In this document: piece by piece, positions 34,501 through 46,675 of the stretch
Numbering within the stretch: position 1 is the stretch's first letter
How the letters are laid out: the number at the start of each line of letters is the position of its first letter
From: Neelides folsomi
Taxonomy: Eukaryota > Arthropoda > Collembola > Neelipleona > Neelidae
Direction of reading: 5' to 3'
NCBI GenBank assembly: GCA_034687125.1
Contig: JAQGBZ010000183.1
Span: 1-64,000, forward strand
DNA length: 64,000 nucleotides
Made by a program: the position numbers and the translations under genes
The notes under the pieces: model-generated
Told to the model about the DNA's origin: nothing
Seen by the model: the letters and a program-made list of their open reading frames with translations, nothing else
Databases searched by the model: none

Positions 34501-35490
34501 GAATTATTTTGTCTGAAGTTGACCTCCTTGACGTTCCGCTGTCCCGTTGAACAAATATCGGTTGCATGAATTCAATAGCCCCTATGTTTAGTCATACCCA
34601 ATATTAATATTTTATTCGTTATATCCTATATCCAACGCCTTTTAATGATTTTATGTTTTAGGACTAAATCAATAATAAATGAACTCAGGGCATAATTGTC
34701 ATTAGAATTTCATTAATAAATCATATTTACTTCCGAAGATTGGAATGTAGCGAACATCCACTTTGGACACGACGCTTGGCCCTCCTAAAACAGCCAATAC
34801 GAGAATGTCCATATATGAGGAATGAGGAGCAGCGACGAGGATTGGAGCTTCTGCCCACGTTGCACGTTTCCCCTTCACACGAACCCAATAAAAACCGGTG
34901 AAAAAGAAAATTCCTCTCAGGAATATTCTGTAGCTGATCCATCGAATGAACCTTTATACAATTACAACAAGTACGCATATTATTATTATGTAAACAATTT
35001 TCGAAGAGAAATTTACAATTATTAGCAATGAATTTGAATGAGCAATGACTCCATGAGGCAAGGTTTATAACAGTACAGGTTAATGCGTCAATTGGGTTGA
35101 TTATTTAAGATAACAGAATGAGTAATATTTAAATATTTATAAGAAATGAATGTTTATTAATTTATTTACCTTTCAAACTTTGTGAGCGGACGATCAAAAT
35201 ATCCTTCACCGAAACAACCAGACCAAATGGTACAATAGGCAATAAAAAGCCCAATTCCTCCGCTTAGAAAAGCACCAATGAGCTTTAGAATTATGAATGG
35301 TGTTAAGACAGTTATCTGTAATGAAGCGATTATTTTGATTAAAATAATTTCATCAAATTGATTAAAAATGTGTAATTATTTAAATACAATTATTGTTATT
35401 GAGAGGAAAGTTTCTTACACGAACAATGTCAGCGACGGACAAGTGAATTCTATGAAAAAAAGGGTTAATTGAAATTTTAATCTTGTCCAT
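31550..35490 (-). CDS. LPCAT: Lysophosphatidylcholine acyltransferase (LPCAT1/2 type)
   Basis: ER acyltransferase of the Lands cycle that re-acylates lysophospholipids. Twelve exons from 35490 to 31550 sum to 1479 nt, 492 residues. N-terminal MDKIKISINPFFHRIHLS matches the family's NPFVHEL.LS, followed by a hydrophobic hairpin (IIGLFIAY region). Catalytic motif I is HSSYMD (HxxxxD) in APHSSYMDILVLAVLGGPSVVSK. Motif III is FPEGTTSNRNSLLAFKNG, and PMVPVQPVLIKY is typical of the LPCAT acceptor region. The C-terminal half looks like degenerate EF-hands (ERIDLREFLI; EVNLIFDKLDD) lacking most calcium ligands. One exon is 26 nt (32014-31989). Intron 8 (33438-32179) is unusually long and repeat-bearing. 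LPCAT1 versus LPCAT2 cannot be decided. Confidence 0.9.
32487..33385 (+). pseudogene. OTU-protease-like relic inside an LPCAT intron
   Basis: On the strand opposite LPCAT, several short pieces recall an OTU-type cysteine protease in the right order: IERRLEAIGFRLY; NCLFES; SDANHLALRNQICDYI; DIERYGSFGDY; then beyond a minisatellite VIASFANLMEIKSYSN and VFVLINAIHFGTHL. These correspond to the start, the catalytic-Cys block, the helix after it and the C-terminal His block of OTU domains. The copy is degenerate, with several breaks in reading frame and no complete frame, so it is non-functional. Source (host gene copy or mobile element) is unknown. Each fragment alone is weak; the ordered set is the evidence. 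Confidence 0.4.
32864..33136. repeat. GTCTCGTCTC minisatellite
   Basis: Degenerate tandem repeat with a unit of about 30 bp, best seen at 32897-32956, where two adjacent 30-bp units begin TGGTCTCGTC. The core GTCTCGTCTC recurs, and once appears inverted (GAGACGAGACC near 33052). It lies within LPCAT intron 8 and splits the OTU-like relic. Confidence 0.75.
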
Positions 35491-35928
35491 CTAAAGGCCG
35501 AATTGGAATTAACTTTAGAAACTTAAAATTTTGATATCAACGTAACATTATTCGAGTAATTTAAAATTGAAGTTGAAGGAAAAAATTTCTTCGTTTGGTC
35601 CTTTGCGTATCTTTAGCAAAATTTAGTAAAATAAATTCAAAAGGAGAAAACTCGTTTTCACCGCTTTCCTCTTCGCCAACTCGAAAGTATTTTAATTCAA
35701 CACAATGTAAAAAATGTTAATGATTTAAATGGTTTACAATTTAATCAAATCACAGTTAATCACAATGAATCAGGTCAATAATATTCTTTTAAACGCAGAG
35801 AAATTGTTTGCAAGAGAGAAATCAATAATTGCCCTTAGCCCACATTCTCCTGAGGAAAATGAGAAACAGGTCAGAGAATCAAATTCCCATTGCGGTCACT
35901 TCATTTTTCACTTTAAATATTTGATTTT
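35491..35928. promoter_or_regulatory. Divergent promoter region, LPCAT / POC1-like
   Basis: 438 bp between divergent start codons. An upstream ATG at 35766 opens a 35-codon frame that does not join the POC1-like exon in phase, so it is probably an upstream ORF or chance. Confidence 0.4.
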
Positions 35929-37391
35929 ATGAATAGACGGCCAGAAATTCGGAAACGAGACGTGTGCGGAAGTGAAATTGTAAAGAGCACCAAGATAATC
36001 TCTTCAGCTTGTTCCTCCAAACCCGAGGTTTACGAGAAATTCAGTAATTTGCACAAAAGAGGAATCAATGCGGTGTATTTCCATCCTCTCCTCCAGAAAT
36101 TCGCATCTGCTGGGTCGGACGGATCAATACTTCTCTCGACTTACTCCCTTATGAAAGATGGAAAGAAACCAAAGGCTCCAAAACCAACCACGAGGTTTCA
36201 ATCTTAACCTTTACAATAATTTCTCATAAGCCCTAGCTTTCCCGATTCTTCACTCTCTATCCTCTTTAAATAAATTATTGAAAATTCACAGACTAATTAA
36301 AATTATTTATTTAAATTAAAATTATTATATTTTAGATTTATTGGACATAATGGAAGCGTCAACGACGTTTGTTTCTCATCAGATGGAAATATTATGTTGT
36401 CGGGTTCTGATGATCGAACGGTCCGGATTTGGACTCCTACATTTAAAGGCTATTCTCGTTTTTGGCATGCTCATGGAGGCCCAGTGAGGTCAATTGCCTT
36501 TAATCCAATTGACAACTCTCAGATTGCCTCGGGTTCAAATGATAAAATCATCAAGATTTGGTCATTGGATCGAATTGGGAAACCCGGAACCAAAACGACC
36601 AAATTCACCTTCGCTCTTCAAAAGTTCTTAGCGTCATTGACTGAACATTCCAATTGGATTCGATCCGTGAGATATTCCACCGAAGGACATCTCATCATTA
36701 GTGCTTCTGATGATAAAACGGTCAATTTGTTCGATTTGAGGAATTCGAATAGAAAGCCAATTACGGCCGCAAGTCTTCAAGATGCGCCGCTCCATGCGGA
36801 CTTTCTCCTCAGTGGAATGCAATACTTTGGGGCATGCACAGACAAAGGCCATTTTCACATTTTTGACATTAGGAGAGATTCCAAGATTCTTCAAAGCTAT
36901 CTAAACATTCATCAAGTAAGTTAAATATAATACAAGTATATTGTACAAAATAAAAATACATACATAGTACTATGTACATAATATACAGATATTTTGCTAT
37001 GTACTGTGTTTGCAAATTGGAGATTTAATTAAATTGAAGACATATTTAGGAATTCATCAAAGGAAAATTAATACACTATTGTTATTGGTATTAATCATGA
37101 AATTATAAATTGTAATTTTTGTAATTGTAGGGACCAATTACTTCATTTGACTTTCACACTTCTGGGGATTATGCTGTTTGTGTTGGAGGAGATGGAAAAG
37201 TGAAAATTCTTGATCTTGTAGAAGGTCACAGTTATTATACTCTTCATGGTCACACGGGCCCGCTGAATGCGGTGAAGGTTTCTTATGACGGCCAATTAAT
37301 TGCAACTGCTGGAAGGTGCAAGGAAGTTGTCCTGTGGAATGGAAACCTCAAATCTTATCAAAACGATGAATTTACTTATTGCTGTGATTGA
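35929..37391 (+). CDS. POC1-like WD40 protein
   Basis: Three exons (35929-36194, 36336-36915, 37131-37391) sum to 1107 nt, 368 residues. About seven WD40 repeats are visible: RGINAVYFHP...ASAGSDGSI; FIGHNGSVNDVCFSSDG...SGSDDRTVRIW; HAHGGPVRSIAFNP...ASGSNDKIIKIW; EHSNWIRSVRYSTEG...SASDDKTVNLFD; then KGHFHIFDIR, GGDGKVKILDLVEGHSYYTLHGH and a last blade ending VVLWNG. NWIRSVRYSTEGHLIISASDDKTV and ILDLVEG..YTLHGH are hallmarks of POC1, a centriole-stability protein. It carries a roughly 35-residue basic N-terminal extension and ends right after the propeller. The C-terminal coiled region conserved in POC1A/B is missing, so it may be a divergent paralogue. Confidence 0.82.
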
Positions 37392-37828
37392 ATTTCAAAT
37401 TCAATGAAGAATTTGCCATGAAACGTTCATCTGAAGAATTTTAAATTTTAACTAAAAATAATGTTAAATGTTGTTGTTATTCATTCTCACAAATGTCAAA
37501 ATAATTGTTCATGTATACATAATGTGAAATACTCTAGAAGATTATGTAGCTTTTAAAATAAAGAGATATTTTGGTTTCTTTATGTTGTCTTTAATTATCA
37601 TTTATGGTAATCGCTCAATTTCTTAGAAAAATTACTGCCATAATCCATTCATTTGAGAGTAACCAAGAACTAATTTTCTTTAAAAAAATTATAAAAAACG
37701 AAGAATTTTAAATTTTCGATTTGCATAATTTTTAGTTTTTAGCATTTTGTTTTAGTTTTTAGTCTTTTTAGACTTTATTATTACTGTATAGCATACAGGA
37801 TTTAAAATCATTAGATTCAAAATTGAAG
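37392..37828. other. intergenic, AT-rich
   Basis: Spacer between two same-strand genes. An AATAAA at about 37557 fits the end of the POC1-like transcript. Confidence 0.5.
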
Positions 37829-38575
37829 ATGTACACATTCTTATGGCCAAAAGAAATGACAAAGGTGAAGAGCGACTATGAATGGATGAACCGACGAGAT
37901 TCCTACTTTCCAGAAAAATGTCATTTTAAAGACTCAATTGGCGATCGTGGAGATCCACCAAAATACTACAAAGAGCCGATTCCTCCTCCACCTAAGACAA
38001 CGACACAAAAGGTCACAACTTGGTTCAACTATCTCCAACTCCCAATGGAGTTTGAAGTCGGCGAAAAGGCTGCAGGGAAAGTTCTTGGTGTTCCTTACAA
38101 ACAGTACCTGAGGGATCTCAATATGCCAAAAGATTACGTCCAAAGGAACCTCACGAAAATCTCGGTAATTAAATATTTTACAACTGTTTAATCTTTTAAA
38201 TTAATCTTTTTTTGTTGAAATTTGATCACATTTATTGTACATAGGTTTGTGGAAGTATCTTGGTTGAATTGATAGCATAAAAATTTTTGAAATTTTAAAG
38301 ATGAATCTCATTAAGCATTTTATTTATTTTGTTGAATATAGATTCCGCCATCAGGATGTAACAAAGCATATGCACCTTATTTTAAACCAGAAAGCCCCCA
38401 ATGTACGGACAGTGGATTGAAGCCAGGTCGACAACGCGTTGGTCTCAAACCAAATCGCTATGCACATGGTGGAAGGAAAATGGAATCAGGATGTCAAAAA
38501 TGCACAGCATGCCAAGTCCTCTTTAAGGAATGTGACACTCTCAATGATTGCGATTCAAGCACGAAGAGAAAATGA
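37829..38575 (+). CDS. Uncharacterised protein, proline-rich with a Cys-rich tail
   Basis: Not recognised. Two exons (37829-38164, 38342-38575) sum to 570 nt, 189 residues. The N-terminal part is aromatic and charged (MYTFLWPKEMTK, DYEWMNRRDSYFPEKC) with a Pro run (EPIPPPPKTTTQ). The middle is WFNYLQLPMEFEVGEKAAGK; the C-terminal exon contains GCNKAYAPYFKPESPQC, SGLKPGRQRVGLKPNRYAHGG and a Cys cluster CQKCTACQVLFKEC. There is no signal peptide or membrane segment. The pattern of short PY/KPxxP pieces recalls microtubule-inner proteins of cilia, and it follows a POC1-like gene, but this is only a suggestion. Confidence 0.72.
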
Positions 38576-38809
38576 GGATTCCAAAATCAGAATTAATAAT
38601 TAGCAAAAATATTTATTTGCAAACCTTAAACTGAATTTTCAAATAAATAAATAAATGTAAATCATTATTTGTTCTTGGGTAATTTCATTCTTTCTCCATA
38701 TTTCATTGTGAAAAAGTCATATTAAATATTATCTAAACATTTTCAAAGATCATCATTGTAAATATAAAGATTCCACTACTTATTATCTTTAATGATTATT
38801 GTAAGTATT

Positions 38810-39883
38810 TTAATGTTCATGAATCTTGCTTGAACATTTAAGGTCATGAAGGTCATGAACTAAATCACCTCTGCTTTGAATAGGCCGACAATTTTTGTTC
38901 AATAGAAAACCTTCATTATCTTCAACTGATCTAAATGCTTCAATGTCATCCGGGTGGAAAAAGATCGGTTTGACAAAAACAGCCCAACTCACAAATTCTG
39001 AACATGGAGGTGTTGTAAGAGATCCTCCGTATCTAAACACTTTCTCCCGATCCTCAGATTTGGATGGCAAGAAAGATGAAAGATTCATTTGTTCTTTAAT
39101 TTCAACCGGCTCAGGCATATACTTTCTTGGGAGATGAGCAATTATTGAATTAATGTAAGGATTATTTGGCTCTTTGTTGGAAGATTCTACAAGAACCCCA
39201 ATTACAGCTAATGCAGATGAATCGTTTGATTTGCTCGCTTCAGAAATCGTAGAATATTCACTTGAGTAATGAACAAAATGAATTTCCATTGCTGAACCTT
39301 TTCCATTTATTCGGTGTTCGGATCCAATTGTGTCATTATCACCCCCTGTATTAAATATAATTAAACATAATTAAAATGATAATTATCTGTAATATAAAAT
39401 ATCTTTAACTTTAAATATTAACTCTCATAATATTAGACTTTGACGAAAATATTAAATGAAAAAGAAATTACAATGAAAGTGCATTTGAGCAAATATGTAA
39501 CGTTTGTTGGGATCTTCAAATTGAATTCCAGTTACAAAAGCATCAGACGTTTGATTGAACTCAAGTTGAATTTGAACTGTATGACCATTGTTTCTTATGA
39601 AAAAAGAATCGTGAACTTTTTTGTAAAAATCATTTACTTCAATTGCTAAAGTCTGATTTTCACTATAACTCATAGCTTCTGAAGGGATGTCAATCGGGGA
39701 TTGTCTGTGTCCATCTTTACACAACCCGCTCCATTTATCCGAAGTATAATCACAAACATTATCCGCGTAGCAAAAATCTCCAGCTGTATGATGAAGTCCA
39801 ACTTGTTCACTCAAATGAACACAAATTAGGATTCCAAATGCACAATAAATATTTAAAGACATCCTGGACAAATGTTTTAACAT
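38810..39883 (-). CDS. Secreted alpha-carbonic anhydrase
   Basis: Zinc enzyme interconverting CO2 and bicarbonate. Two exons (39883-39472, 39345-38810) sum to 948 nt, 315 residues. A signal peptide is likely from the second Met (MSLNIYCAFGILICVHLSEQ). All key residues are visible: QSPIDI; NNGHTVQIQL with the proton-shuttle His; QMHFHWGG with the first two zinc His (the W codon spans the intron); GSAMEIHFVHY with the third zinc His; and SLTTPPCSEFVSWAVF with the substrate-positioning Thr. The first pair of Cys near the N-terminus (DFCYADNVCDY) and a late Cys suggest extracellular disulfides. There is no C-terminal anchor. Catalytically competent by inspection. Confidence 0.93.
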
Positions 39884-40717
39884 CTACACTGACAGCTCCG
39901 AGACCAGCAATGTAAATTATTTTGGAATTTCATGCGTTTTAATACTTTCAACGTTTCAAGCGGAGTAAGATGAAAGATAAAATAATGGGATTCAGAGTAT
40001 GAATAACAATAGTGTGATTTCGCTTGAATTGTGATAATTAGGTAGTTCAAAGTTAAAGCACAAATCACAAAGGATATACAGAATGCTCTTCAATGTCAAA
40101 ACCATTAGTGTTAACCTTGGATAAATATAAGAGTAAAATCTCACTAATGTGACTGAAATAAATAATGAACATGAAAGATGAATGTCCTTTATATAGTCTA
40201 AATGTATTTAAGTAGGTATTACATAATGCATAAATAAAATTTTGAATTAAACTAAAAATATCAAGATTTGACTCGACTCATTACAACCTTAATTGAATTG
40301 CTATTTCTACAACACATGAAGATGGACAACATTTAAAAGTTTATCCCAAGGACTGCAAGAATAATGTTTCCCGAGTTCAACATTTAATGCAAACCATTGG
40401 GACATATTGCAAAACAACAATGACATTTTATGATTCCTATTATTTAAATTGTATTTTAACATGCAATTTAACCATTAATTTTTCGGAATTCTTGTTATTA
40501 CTATAAATAAATATAATTATAATACCAAATAATTAAATATATGGTTAAAATTGAAATGCAAATTTTATTATTTACGATAAAATTCTTATGATAAAATATA
40601 TTAATAAAATCGTTAAAATAGTGGAATTGTGGAATCTATAAAAGTAATTTTATATGATGCAAACACATGCACAACTTAAATATTAAAATTCGATTTTCCG
40701 TCTCGATCAGGAAATTT
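39884..40717. other. intergenic, AT-rich
   Basis: Between carbonic anhydrase and ORC5, both on the minus strand. It should contain the carbonic anhydrase promoter and the ORC5 3' UTR. Nothing else seen. Confidence 0.5.
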
Positions 40718-42754
40718 TTAAGCCTTGTATATGTAATTTGGAACATCAAAGTTGACACTCCTGTAAAGATAACATTTTGATTACAACACACGATAAATCA
40801 TTTTGTATTTGTATTTATAATTTTAATGTCATTTAACTCATTACCTTCCAATTGCAATAATAAGATCGTAATCGACGTTGCATCGGTACTTCCTTTCATC
40901 TAGCAAAAATTTTCCGGCTAAATTCAAAAGACCCATTTGGCAAAGTGACGCAACCTAAAAATACACCAATAAGCAGATTTTACTAACGTCTATGTTTATT
41001 AGGAACATTAAGTTTTACATAAAATTAAAATGCGTTTTAATTAACGTACATTCGTCAAAATAGTGGAATCAATTTCAGTCTCGGGAATATCTGAATCTCG
41101 AATGATAGATCTGAAAATAGCAAGGAACCGATCGTGAGAAAATGAAGATGGTAAATATTCTTCACCCATGTCTATTTTCTTGGATCTTTTTTTCTTTCCG
41201 CCGATTTTAACAAAGAATCTGGAAATAATAAAATGAATAAATAATGTAATATATGTATAAGTTAAATATTTTTTAATTAATTATTACTAAAAATTAAAAA
41301 AATATTAAATCGTTTACCTTTCATCAAATTTTGGTGGGTTTCTTGAAGCAAGAAAACCAGCAATGAGTAAATACTTGGAAGTTCGAGTCAAATCAAAATA
41401 AGAACTTTTGGGCTTTTTACTTCCGTTGAATTCATCCAGTTGTTCAAATGGAACAAAATTAGAGCTGAAATTTTGAAACGAAGCCTTTAATAGTTTCTTG
41501 TCTAATCTCCAGTTGATTAATTGTTCGGCAGCAGTTGTGCTCTTCCGTTTGGATGGTGACTTTGGAATTGTGTCATTAATTCGAAAACTGTCTTTGACCT
41601 ATAATTTATAATATTTTAGGCTAAATTCAAATTTTAAATCTAAAAATTGAATGACCAGTTTAAACTTACATATTTGGAGAGCTTCCGCAAATCTCGACAA
41701 GAACTATAAAAATGTTGAACACACTTTTTGGCGTTTTCATTATATGCTCCACGATTTTGCTTATCATGCTTACAATCAGCTTTAATTATTTTTATAATTT
41801 CTTCTGTAAATTAAAAAATAGTTTTAGTTTCAAAAGAATATTTAGCAATAAATTATTAAATATTCGATACATGATACCTTTTGTGTATTGTGGAAAATGC
41901 AATTGACAGACTTGTTTAAAATAATTGATGTTGAGATATAATGAGAATGGAAGTCGACTTTCTAATATCACACAAATATTCGCTTGAAGCAATTCACGAA
42001 TGGAAAAGAAAACATTTAAAATATTTTCATATGCTTCACTTCTCAAAAATTCTGCATTTGTGACCAACTGAAATGAATGAAGTAAAATTACATTTCTAAA
42101 TTAGGTAAGAATAATATAAAAAAGTTAACAGTAGTTAAATACGAAACAAAAGAATGTCTTACTATGATAAATCTATTTTCTCTTTCTTGTGGAAATTCTC
42201 TGTAAAAATCCTTCAATATACGAACAAAAATTCTCAAATTTTCGCATTTCACGTTGGGAGTATTTTCAAAACCTGGATGCAAAGAAATGATTAATCATAG
42301 TTTAACCAAACTTAACAATCATAATCCATTATACACCAATGTGATTATTTATTAAAATTGTGTATTTGAAATATTACCTTGAAAAAGCTTCTTAAGAATA
42401 GTTTCCAGAAAAGGCCTGATACCACAAATGACTTCATGTGCAGACACTTTGGCAAACACAGCTTTAATATCTTGAAAGATTTTATTACATAAAAATGTTT
42501 TCCCACTTGATTCAGGACCCCATATGAAAATTCCACTCGGCAATTCAACCCTTGATAAACCCTGAAAAAATGTAATAATTGAAGCATATATATATATATA
42601 TATATATATATTATTTACAATTTACAACCCTTCATAAAGTACATGAATGTTCATATCTTATAAGCATACAAGTAATTTAAAGTATAAAATTTATCACCTT
42701 TCCTAAGACCCTATTAAGGACAACTTCTTGCTCTTCCCTCGCAATTATACTCAT
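40718..42754 (-). CDS. ORC5: Origin recognition complex subunit 5
   Basis: AAA+ subunit of the complex that marks replication origins and loads MCM. Nine exons (42754-42698, 42561-42378, 42272-42163, 42067-41878, 41803-41670, 41598-41318, 41218-41050, 40954-40845, 40760-40718) sum to 1278 nt, 425 residues, near the human 435. The Walker A motif GPESSGKTFLCN is intact. The Walker B strand reads FIILVTNAEFLR, with Asn where the acidic residue is usually expected. CVILESRLPF follows. The C-terminal half has RTSKYLLIAGFLASRNPPKFDERFFVKI..KKKRSKK, DLTR and the terminal winged-helix pieces. The second intron-proximal region contains an (AT)13 microsatellite. Confidence 0.92.
42586..42611. repeat. 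(AT)13 microsatellite
   Basis: Uninterrupted AT dinucleotide run within the first intron of ORC5. Confidence 0.95.
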
Positions 42755-43840
42755 TATTAATCACGAATGAATGAGAAGAATTTGACAGGAGATAAGACTT
42801 ATCGCAACCTGTGAAGTCCTGTGTTGTGCTGTTTTACTATAGATTTATTGGCGGAAGTTCCGTTGACGTTGGTTCGGCGGTTCTTGCCGGGCCCGAGTTG
42901 GATTTGGTGTTATTTTATTGTTCAACATTCCTCATTGCAAATATCCGCATTGTATGCGTGGAGTTGCTCTCTGCCCCTGTACCAACAAACTCCTCTTTGC
43001 TCTCTAATTGATTTGATCTCTGAACATTTACTCTCATGTTTCTTCTTATGATTAATGCCAGCTTTAATGGACTAAATAATAATATTTGGTAATATTTCTG
43101 TTGAGTTTTTGATGATGGATATCCGCGATGACATGATGAATTAGGTATTTTAGGCATGTACAGAAAAATGACCTTCTCCCGGAAAAGTTCTCCATATTTA
43201 TCAGTACTTTTATTTTCCTTTTAGCAAATTACAACAATATTTCAATTATTTTCTTATAATATATTTTCTTTATTGGGTATAAAAGATAATGCAACTGATA
43301 TACCTAGGTATGCATATTTCTAATGTTCAATTCAAATATGAATCTTATATACAAATTTTCAAATGTGTTGAGATTTGAGATTGACTATGAATGTGAAGTA
43401 AAAAGAGGATTAGGAAATGAGGTAGAAAGTTGGGAAAATTAATTTGTAAAGTGAAATTATGAGCATATTGTTTTTCCAAAGACAATTCATGTGTTTCAAC
43501 CTTAAATGGCAGTATTGATCTTGGTCTTATTCGTTTCGCATGTAAAGCAAATCATCTTCACGAGCAAAATAGCGATTAGTGTTCAGTATTCAAGGACCAA
43601 ATTATGAATTTTACGTGTAAATACATTTATATTTGCTAATCACAGATCTAGCCAGTGAGGAGGAGATGGGCTAAAAGGGGTTTTATGAAGGAGAACTAAC
43701 CATTGATTTTTAAAAGTATTATATAACATTTGACTGCAATTAGTTGAAGGCTGAATAGGTGGAAAATTTCCTATTTGGCTTCACTCATTTCTTGAGCATT
43801 CATTTTTCTAGTTCTTTGTCTTTCATTTTGGAATTCGAAT
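42755..43840. promoter_or_regulatory. Divergent intergenic region, ORC5 / SLC43A3-like
   Basis: About 1.1 kb between divergent starts. The first 270 bp, next to ORC5, is less AT-rich and open in several frames for 65-80 codons without similarity to anything known; it is probably ORC5 promoter. The rest is AT-rich with no recognisable feature. Confidence 0.4.
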
Positions 43841-46675
43841 ATGGAAAAGTGGCGGAGAATTGTGATTGTTCTTATTGGATTCTTTGAATCAATTGCTTTT
43901 GCTGGGTGTATATTTGGTTGGCCAAGTCTTCTTTTTATTTTACAAGCTGAAGGAATTTACAGGTAAAATATAAGAAATTTTAAATTAAAACATATTATGT
44001 ATAAGATATTTCATTTCAATCGATACTGTTATTTTTTAGCCATCTCTGCAAAGGATTAAAGTTGGAAAACATTAGTTTAAATGAAAACAATACAGATTTC
44101 GGCTCTGACATTGAGAGTATAATCGATGATAACTTGAAAAATGAAACTGAAGTCATATTTCAATTTACGAATGAAACGACGTTTCCTTTAATCCAAGACA
44201 TTCCAATTATTGTAATAAAAGACATTGCTTAAAACATTTATTGAAATTTATTGAATCTTACTTGATTGTGTATGTCAATATTTTGTAATTTTGTAGCGGT
44301 GTAAAGAACAAGATGGAATTTTTGGCCTCATATTTACCACATCAGTTGTTGTATATGGCGTTCCAGCGATTTTAATCGGCTTTTCACTGGATAAGTTGGG
44401 GCTCAGAGTCACGAGAATATTTGGAAGGTTTGAATCACTCACATTTTCTGTAAATTCTATCATTGTATATATATACATAATTTATAACTAACTAGAATCG
44501 TTAATTAGTGCTGGTATTAAGTCTTTATCATTATTAGTTATTAACTTTAAACAACTATAAACTTTGTGATTGAGAATTTCTAAAGTACTTTCATCGTTAT
44601 AGTTTATGTATAACAATGGGCTTTATATCACTGTCTTTGTGCACAAAAGGTAAGCTACCAAGATTTTTAAATTAATGACGATTCAAATTTTTCGTATACA
44701 TTTTCCACTTTTATAATCGAACAGAGAATAGCTGGTTAGTATGGCCAGGGATGATCTTAATTGGACTCGGAACAAATCCCCTCCGACTTGGAGCACTTCA
44801 ATATTCAAATCTTTTTCCCAAAAGAAGATCCACAATCCTTTTTGTAAGAATATAAGATGAGAGAAATTCAATTAGGAAATTCATTTTGGGAATATTAATT
44901 GATTTTGACTTAAAGGCATATACAGCGGGTCACTCGATCTCCACAACTCTTTTCCTTCTCTTCCAGGTAAGTTATTATGTTAAGTTTCTATCTGATTATT
45001 TTGATCAATTTATATGAAAGTTTGCATACGCTTGGGGGATTTCATTGCAACACATTTGTCTTACGATGACCATTGTAAGCTCAATGACCTTTGTCTCAAC
45101 TTGGATAATGCCATGTATGAAAACTGAACATGAAGAATCTTCGCGTGAGTCTCGTATAAGCGGACTTACGGAACGACGTGCTTCCAACTTTAGCGTAAAG
45201 GAAAGACTTTCAATTGGTAAGCCTTGTAACTTTTATGTTCAAAAATTCAAAATAGCATATAAACACCTATTTTAATTATTGGAAATCTATATATTCTTTT
45301 CATATTAAATTAGTGAGCGAAGTAACTGAAACTGGCGAAAGTGGTCCAATCCCTCTGAAAGAGTCCATTATGACGCTTTCTTTTCTCCTTCACGTTATTT
45401 GGCATTTTAATCTTTATGTACGTAATGTTGATTTTTGTTACAAATTAATATTTTTATCCGATGGAGTAAAATCCCATAATTGTGAATGTGGTTTTCAGAT
45501 GCTTCGATTTTATGTAACATCTTTTAATACATGGGTGTATATGACCACGGACGATTCAAAACAAGGCAATTACAACATGTTTAATTGATCTATTTATTAT
45601 TTTCATTGTTACACACGCTTACTTTCAACTTTAACATAATAATTATTTTTAAATTGTAGTTGGTCATTACAATACGATCATGGGACTGGCTGCTTTGATC
45701 TCTCCATTATTCAGTCCATTATGTGGGCTCATTACCGATTGTCTCATGAGAAAAGCAGATAAAGGTTTCTTTTTATTTAACTACCTTACAATCACTAATT
45801 GTTCATAAGATTATTTATAAGCATAATTTACATATCGCTATTAAGTTTCGCATGACCTTCTATTTAACTTACATTAAACATAAGAACTTAAATAATAAAT
45901 AACTACTGTTAAATAATTTAAATGCAAAGTAGCTATATTTAGGGTAAACAGCTTAAATTAACTTTTTACCTTATGATGATAATGACTTAATGTATGTATT
46001 TTCAGAGGACGATAAAGTTGAACGTTTGAGGAAGCATTTTGCAGCGCCGAGTTTGATTCTCTTTCTTGCCACTTTTTTAATGTTTGGAGTTAAATTCTCT
46101 AAATTCTACTTTACACCGACGGCTGTTTACGTATCAATTCTGCGTAATACACAATATCAAATACAATAATTTAATCTTTTATGATATAAGTATTTACATT
46201 ACAATTAAAATAATTATGCATGAATTAATTGAATTAATTTGATAGTTGTGTCCGTCGCTCGACCATTATTGGTTGGGTCCATTTATTCTCATGTGAGAAT
46301 TCGGTTTTATCCTGAGCATTTCAACCGACTCACTGGGTTTGGATTTACACTTGTCAGTCTTCTCTCAATTTTTCAGTATCCTTTATTCGTTTGGCATTTT
46401 TCATCTGACAGTTCTTATAATGCGGTTTGCCAATTTTCTCAATTTTCATATTTGATGATTTTAATTTTTAAATGATAAAGGTTAAAATAATGGAAACATT
46501 GAATTTTTATTTCCTTATTTATAATGCAAAACTAATTGATGTTTTGGATTTCTAGTCAAATGTAATGATGTGCTTGATTATCGTTATTTCTCTTGCATCT
46601 CCAATTCATCTCAACATTAAGAGACTCACAAGAAAATATGCAAAGAGCCAATTAAGGTTTCGAAAAGATATTTAA
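43841..46675 (+). CDS. SLC43-family transporter (SLC43A3-like)
   Basis: Major-facilitator membrane transporter; SLC43A3 carries purine nucleobases, SLC43A1/2 large neutral amino acids. Thirteen exons from 43841 to 46675 sum to 1590 nt, 529 residues. The start reads GFFESIAFAGCIFGWPSLLFIL, matching the family's GLLECLGFAGVLFGWPSLVFV. An extracellular loop with several N-x-S/T sites leads to RCKEQDGIFGLIFT. DKLGLRVTRIFGR, IGLGTNPLRLGALQYSNLFPKRRST and the C-terminal FYPEHFNRLTGFGFTLVSLLSIFQYPLF align with SLC43A3. Exon 3 must end at 44449 (TCT before gtaaat), not at the nearer gt, to keep phase. The intron 45566-45659 begins GC instead of GT. The substrate is not predictable from sequence. Confidence 0.88.

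Noticed and set aside
35766-35928. Upstream ATG exon for the POC1-like gene (starting 35766)
   Set aside because: Its end phase does not join the acceptor before the POC1-like exon; the ATG at 35929 opens the correct frame directly.
42811-43157. Cys/Leu-rich open frames upstream of ORC5
   Set aside because: Several frames are open on both strands, with no similarity; it sits where the ORC5 promoter should be.
44450-44585. One-base phase conflict in the SLC43A3-like gene
   Set aside because: It appeared when the donor at 44428 was used. The alternative donor at 44450 restores phase through the rest of the gene, so no frameshift is needed.
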